The notes below the pieces were generated by a model. That model was not told the DNA's origin and searched no databases. It saw only the letters and a program-made list of their open reading frames with translations. From JBAXBF01 sp034429745 (GTDB lineage: Bacteria; Chloroflexota; Anaerolineae; Anaerolineales; DRKV01), in the NCBI GenBank assembly GCA_034429745.1, contig DAOUFY010000108.1:1-64000 (forward strand): a DNA stretch of 64,000 nt. Reading direction: 5' to 3'. The translations under genes were made by a program, and so were the position numbers. Of this stretch, positions 60,252 through 64,000 are shown in pieces; positions within the stretch are counted from its first letter, which is position 1, and the number at the start of each line of letters is the position of its first letter.

Positions 60252-61865
60252 ATGGCTTTAGCGTTATATAGGAAATGGCGTCCTCGCCGTTGGGAAGATG
60301 TGGTTGGTCAGCAACACATTGTGCAGACTCTACGCAATGCGGTGGCGGCTGAAAAAGTAGCGCATGCCTATTTGTTTGCTGGTCCACGCGGCACCGGCAA
60401 GACAACTACTGCCCGCTTGCTGGCTAAAGCAGTTAATTGCTTGCATAAAGACTTAGCACAACGACCATGTGATACATGCGAGCCCTGTATTGCCCTCCAA
60501 GAAGGTCGCTTTTGGGATTTAATTGAAATTGATGCAGCTTCAAACACCAGCGTTGATGATGTTCGCGCGCTGCGGGATAAAATCCATTTTGCTCCAAGTC
60601 AAGGAAGGTATAAGGTATATATCATTGATGAGGTGCATATGCTTTCCACGGCGGCTTTCAATGCATTGCTGAAAACGCTTGAAGAGCCGCCTGCCCATGC
60701 GCTCTTTATTTTGGCGACTACAGACGTGCATAAAGTGCCCGCTACTGTGCTTTCACGTTGTCAACGGCATGAATTTCGCAGAATTCCCCTGAATGAAATG
60801 GTGAATTATTTGAGCTTGAAAAGTAAGGAAGAGGGCTTGAAAGTGGAACCCGCTGCTTTGCAGCTTATTGCGCGCCAATCCAGTGGTTGTTTGCGGGATG
60901 CCATTTCTCTTTTAGATCAAATAGCTAGTGGGGCTGAAGAGATTGATCTGTCGTTGGTGCATTCGGTCTTGGGAACTACCACTAGTCAAGACATTATCAC
61001 CTTGCTGGAAACATTGAGGACTAGAGAATATGCAAAGGGTATAGCAGTTATTCAACAGGCTTTGGAGCGCGGTGTGGACCCCAAGCAGTTCGCTCGTCAA
61101 TGGATAGATTTTCTGCGCATGGTGTTGTTAGTGAAAATGGGTGATGCCATAACTCTGGATGTCAGTCCGGAAGTCCTTAAGGAAATTCAGAAATATGCTC
61201 AAGCATTTACTATTCCCACTTTATTGGGGTATATAAAAGCGGTGAACCAAGAAGATAATGAAAGGCGCAATCTCTGGCTGCCTTCTTTGCCGCTTGAAAT
61301 GTCTTATGTTGAGTGCATGCTGATTGAGGAGAAGAAAAGCCCTATAGCTGAAGACGCCGGGGTTGCTTCTCAAGCTGCAAAACCTGCACCATCAGTCAGT
61401 CAGCCGGCCGGCAGTGTGCTGTCTGCTGAAGGAAGAGAAAAACACCCAACCGTTGCCTTAAAAACTGCTCCACCTACACCTGCAAAGGATTTTACTCCGC
61501 TTGAGGAAAAGCCGCTTTTTGATAAGGTACGCCAACAATGGCGGGCTATTCTTGCAGCTGCCCGCAAGATGAACCCGCAGACTCAAGCTTTGCTGAATTC
61601 TGTCAAACTGGTTGGAATGCGGGATGGAGCATTAACAATAGATTGTCTCAGTGAGTTTATTAGAGCGAAAATTGAAAGTGATGATCATCTGGCTATTGCT
61701 CGGCGCGCAATTAAAGAAGTGATTCAACAGGAACTAAAGCTGCATTGTGTAGTGCTTGGTGAACAGGTGGCTCAGCTTCCCGAAGATGTTGAGCCGGATG
61801 GTATGATTGCTGTAGCGGTTAATGAATATGGTGGTAAAATTGGAGAGGTTATTGAAGAACAATAG
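60252..61865 (+). CDS. dnaX: DNA polymerase III subunit gamma/tau
   Basis: The 537-residue clamp-loader subunit has VVGQQHIVQTLRNAV, Walker A GPRGTGKT (44-51), zinc cysteines 63, 73, 76 and 79, and the VYIIDEVHMLSTAAFNALLKTLEEPP motif with LSRCQRHEFRRI after it. A Pro/Ala-rich linker (about 370-405) leads to a tau-like C-terminal part. I saw no obvious A-rich slippery site for making a separate gamma form. It heads the conserved dnaX-ybaB-recR group. Confidence 0.95.
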   Translation: MALALYRKWRPRRWEDVVGQQHIVQTLRNAVAAEKVAHAYLFAGPRGTGKTTTARLLAKAVNCLHKDLAQRPCDTCEPCIALQEGRFWDLIEIDAASNTSVDDVRALRDKIHFAPSQGRYKVYIIDEVHMLSTAAFNALLKTLEEPPAHALFILATTDVHKVPATVLSRCQRHEFRRIPLNEMVNYLSLKSKEEGLKVEPAALQLIARQSSGCLRDAISLLDQIASGAEEIDLSLVHSVLGTTTSQDIITLLETLRTREYAKGIAVIQQALERGVDPKQFARQWIDFLRMVLLVKMGDAITLDVSPEVLKEIQKYAQAFTIPTLLGYIKAVNQEDNERRNLWLPSLPLEMSYVECMLIEEKKSPIAEDAGVASQAAKPAPSVSQPAGSVLSAEGREKHPTVALKTAPPTPAKDFTPLEEKPLFDKVRQQWRAILAAARKMNPQTQALLNSVKLVGMRDGALTIDCLSEFIRAKIESDDHLAIARRAIKEVIQQELKLHCVVLGEQVAQLPEDVEPDGMIAVAVNEYGGKIGEVIEEQ

Positions 61866-61891
61866 CGTGAGAAGAGAAAGGACGCAGCAGT

Positions 61892-62239
61892 ATGGCAAAA
61901 GGATATAAGGGCGGATTTCAAAGGGGGGGCGGCTTTGGTGATCCCATGGGTATGATACAGCAGTTGCAGAAGCAACTGAACGAAGCCCAGCAAAGTCTTG
62001 AAGAAGAACTTGTAACTGCTACTGTTGGCGGTGGAGCTGTAAAGGTAACCATGACGGGAAGCCAAGTGTGCAAATCGGTTGAAATTAGTCCCAGCGTGTT
62101 TGAAGAAGGCGATGTAGAAATGCTGCAGGACTTAATTTTGGCTGCCTTTCAGCAAGCTCAAGAGAAAGCAAAAGCTTTAACTGCCGAACGATTAGGTCCC
62201 CTTACAGCCGGGCTTGGTGGTTTGCCGGGGCTGTTCTAG
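61892..62239 (+). CDS. ybaB: YbaB/EbfC nucleoid-associated protein
   Basis: The 115-residue protein has a short basic Gly-rich N-terminus, then the YbaB core: IQQLQKQLNEAQQSLEEE, VTATVGGGAVKVTMTGSQ and VEISPSVFEEGDVEMLQDLI. The family binds DNA as a dimer and often sits between dnaX and recR, as it does here. The start at 61892 gives the usual length. Confidence 0.94.
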   Translation: MAKGYKGGFQRGGGFGDPMGMIQQLQKQLNEAQQSLEEELVTATVGGGAVKVTMTGSQVCKSVEISPSVFEEGDVEMLQDLILAAFQQAQEKAKALTAERLGPLTAGLGGLPGLF

Positions 62240-62251
62240 TGGAGGGCAACA

Positions 62252-62860
62252 ATGCTCTTGCTGCCACAGCCAGTCCAAAACTTGGTGGATGCGTTTTCCA
62301 AGCTGCCGGGGATTGGGCCTAAAACAGCTTCGCGGTTAACTTTTTTTCTGCTTCACGCGCCAGATTCTCTATCGCTAGAGTTAGCGGATGCGCTGAAAGC
62401 CCTTAAGGAGGGCACAACTCAATGCAAAAATTGTTTTCATATCACTGCAGCCGGGAGGGAGCTGTGTGAGATTTGCAGTGATCCGAGCCGCGAGCGCGAG
62501 ATGATCTGTGTTGTTGAAGACGCGCTAGATGTTATCGCATTAGAACGAGTAGGCGGCTACCGTGGATTGTACCACGTTCTCCAGGGTGTCCTTTCTCCGA
62601 TTGAGGGCGTGGGGCCGGATGACTTACGAATAAAAGAATTGCTGCAGCGAGTACACGGCAGTGAGCAAATTAAAGAAGTGATCTTGGCGACTAACCCGAG
62701 TTTGGAGGGAGATGCTACAGCCATGTATCTCAGCCAGCAATTGGCGAGTTGCAACGTAAGGGTTACTCGTTTGGCACGCGGCTTGCCTATGGGCGGAGAT
62801 TTGGAGTATGCAGATCAGACCACCCTGCTGCGAGCCTTGCAGGGACGGCAGGAGATTTAA
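62252..62860 (+). CDS. recR: Recombination protein RecR
   Basis: The 202-residue protein acts with RecF and RecO in recombinational repair. It has a helix-hairpin-helix (LPGIGPKTASRL), a zinc finger with Cys58, Cys61, Cys72 and Cys75, and a Toprim domain (CVVEDALDVIALE, ATNPSLEGDATAMYL). Length is standard. GGAGGG precedes the ATG, 12 bases after ybaB. Confidence 0.95.
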   Translation: MLLLPQPVQNLVDAFSKLPGIGPKTASRLTFFLLHAPDSLSLELADALKALKEGTTQCKNCFHITAAGRELCEICSDPSREREMICVVEDALDVIALERVGGYRGLYHVLQGVLSPIEGVGPDDLRIKELLQRVHGSEQIKEVILATNPSLEGDATAMYLSQQLASCNVRVTRLARGLPMGGDLEYADQTTLLRALQGRQEI

Positions 62861-62883
62861 GGATCAGAAGAGGCGGATGAGCT

Positions 62884-64000
62884 ATGGCGCAAAAACCACC
62901 TTTAGCAACCGGCACTTTGCTTAACCGCCGTTATCGCATTGTGCGCTTGTTAGGGCAAGGGGGTTTTGGCGCTGTGTATCGAGCCTGGGATTTAAACCTC
63001 AATCGCCCTTGTGCGGTTAAAGAAAATACCGATGTTTCTCTTGAAGCGGTGCGCCAATTTAGTCGCGAAGCTTCTCTGCTTGCCAATTTAAGCCATCCGA
63101 ATTTGCCGCGAGTTACCGATCACTTCAGCATCCCCGGTCAGGGGCAGTACCTAGTGATGGACTTTATTGAGGGTGAAGATTTAAGGGAGATGGTGGAAAA
63201 GTCCTTTGAACCGTTGCCCGAAGAGCAAGTACTGCCTTGGATCATTCAAGTTTGCGATGCGCTTTCCTATTTGCACTCATTACCCCAACCAATTATTCAT
63301 CGCGACCTTAAGCCGGCAAATATCCGCATTACCCCGCAAGGAAAAGCCTATTTAGTTGACTTTGGAATTGCTAAAATTTATGACCCTCAATTGCACACAA
63401 CTTCTGGAGCAAAAGCTCTTTCGCCCGGCTATTCACCCCCCGAACAATATGGGCAAGGAAGAACAGATGCCCGTTCGGATGTTTATGCACTTGGGGCAAC
63501 TCTCTACACCCTTTTGACAGGTCAAAGACCGCCGGATAGTGTGGACTTGTTAACTGCAACTGCCCCAAAGTTGCCCTCAGTGCGCTCGTTGAACCCTAAA
63601 GTATCGCCGGCGTTAAGCATGGTGATTGAAAAAGCCATGCAGCTTGATAGAAACCTGCGTTTTCAAAATATTGAAGAATTCAAAGAAGCCCTGCTTAGCA
63701 TTATGGAAGCTAAGCAAAAGAACAAAAATCGCTGGCAAAGAATAGGAATTTGGGCCGGTTTAGGCTTTGGGCTGCTATTGCTTGTAATGGCTGTCTTCAG
63801 TGTAAGGGGCTGTCAGCGGATTACACCCGGCGCGGGAACACCAATAAATGCACCAACAGTGCAGCCACTCTTGACTGGAATTATGCAGCGCATTAGTGGT
63901 TCACTGACCCCTCAAGAAGGATTAGAAGAGAGCACCCCATCCCCAACGCCTTCAGGAATACAGGAAGAGATTGTCTCTCCAACTGTAGAGATACAGCCAA
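62884..64000 (+). CDS. Ser/Thr protein kinase, partial (runs off window)
   Basis: An open frame from ATG 62884 continues without a stop to the last base (372 codons). It encodes a Hanks-type kinase: LLGQGGFGAVY, the ATP-binding Lys46 (CAVKEN), HRDLKPAN from His139, DFG from Asp159, and an APE-like PPEQY motif. All catalytic residues are present and it is an RD kinase. After the kinase domain come a basic stretch, one membrane helix (about 286-306) and the start of a Thr/Pro-rich extracellular part. The rest lies outside the window. It starts 23 bases after recR. Confidence 0.93.
   Translation, partial: MAQKPPLATGTLLNRRYRIVRLLGQGGFGAVYRAWDLNLNRPCAVKENTDVSLEAVRQFSREASLLANLSHPNLPRVTDHFSIPGQGQYLVMDFIEGEDLREMVEKSFEPLPEEQVLPWIIQVCDALSYLHSLPQPIIHRDLKPANIRITPQGKAYLVDFGIAKIYDPQLHTTSGAKALSPGYSPPEQYGQGRTDARSDVYALGATLYTLLTGQRPPDSVDLLTATAPKLPSVRSLNPKVSPALSMVIEKAMQLDRNLRFQNIEEFKEALLSIMEAKQKNKNRWQRIGIWAGLGFGLLLLVMAVFSVRGCQRITPGAGTPINAPTVQPLLTGIMQRISGSLTPQEGLEESTPSPTPSGIQEEIVSPTVEIQP

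Noticed and set aside
60252..61865. Programmed frameshift site in dnaX
   Set aside because: No A-AAA-AAG-type slippery run with a following stem was seen in the linker region; a single product is assumed.
1..64000. CRISPR arrays, insertion sequences and att sites
   Set aside because: No regularly spaced repeats, transposase or integrase genes, or terminal inverted repeats were found on reading both strands.

Overview
This window most likely comes from a Chloroflexota bacterium of the Anaerolineae type. The basis is inference from style and gene content: several lipoproteins or membrane-anchored proteins carry low-complexity Thr/Pro linkers, PAS-rich sensor kinases are abundant, there is a Ser/Thr kinase with a transmembrane anchor, and base composition is moderate. 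No 16S rRNA gene or other decisive taxonomic marker is present. I saw no insertion sequence, prophage, CRISPR array or plasmid function. The region reads as chromosomal backbone with some lineage-specific genes.

Layout. 1-4.6 kb holds lineage-specific proteins: a LamG-like lipoprotein, a YjfB-like motility protein, a P1/S58 peptidase, a small PAS protein and a divergent pair of membrane coiled-coil proteins, one with a helix-hairpin-helix domain. 4.7-9.8 kb is a pyrimidine/nucleoside unit: a yeast-Fcy1-like cytosine deaminase followed by a BMP-family nucleoside ABC importer, with a strong terminator hairpin between binding protein and ATPase. 9.9-12 kb holds a single flagellin gene behind a near-perfect sigma-28 promoter and a structured leader. 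12-16 kb holds a PPi-type phosphofructokinase, a Cys-rich surface protein, a family 2 glycosyltransferase, a GNAT protein and tRNA-Asn. 16.2-21.5 kb is an unusual set: a response regulator without its phospho-acceptor Asp, a glutamate-dehydrogenase-like protein without its active-site Lys, a stand-alone PPDK_N-like ATP-grasp protein and then an intact glutamate dehydrogenase. 25-34.2 kb is a haem biosynthesis cluster (hemA, hemC, hemB, radical SAM, hemE, two DUF4491-like membrane proteins, hemY-type oxidase, hemL).

34.4-40 kb encodes a CheB-CheR-PAS fusion and a partner histidine kinase. 40-44.8 kb has two lipoproteins, mtaB and icd. 44.8-51.2 kb has a DnaQ-DinG helicase/exonuclease and mfd. 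A TPR/LamG-like protein and a large PAS kinase follow on the minus strand. 55.7-64 kb is a conserved housekeeping run: folC, lon, a lamin-tail-domain protein, dnaX, ybaB, recR and a Ser/Thr kinase cut by the window edge.

How the genes work together. The haem block supplies all steps from glutamyl-tRNA to hydroxymethylbilane plus uroporphyrinogen decarboxylation and a late oxidase, but hemD and recognisable coproporphyrinogen oxidase and ferrochelatase genes are not here. The deaminase and importer form a salvage route. The two sigma-28-type promoters imply a flagellar regulon elsewhere in the genome. The most interesting candidate for an undescribed system is the 16.2-21.5 kb set, where two proteins from well-known families have each lost a defining catalytic residue while keeping an otherwise intact fold and tight operon spacing.
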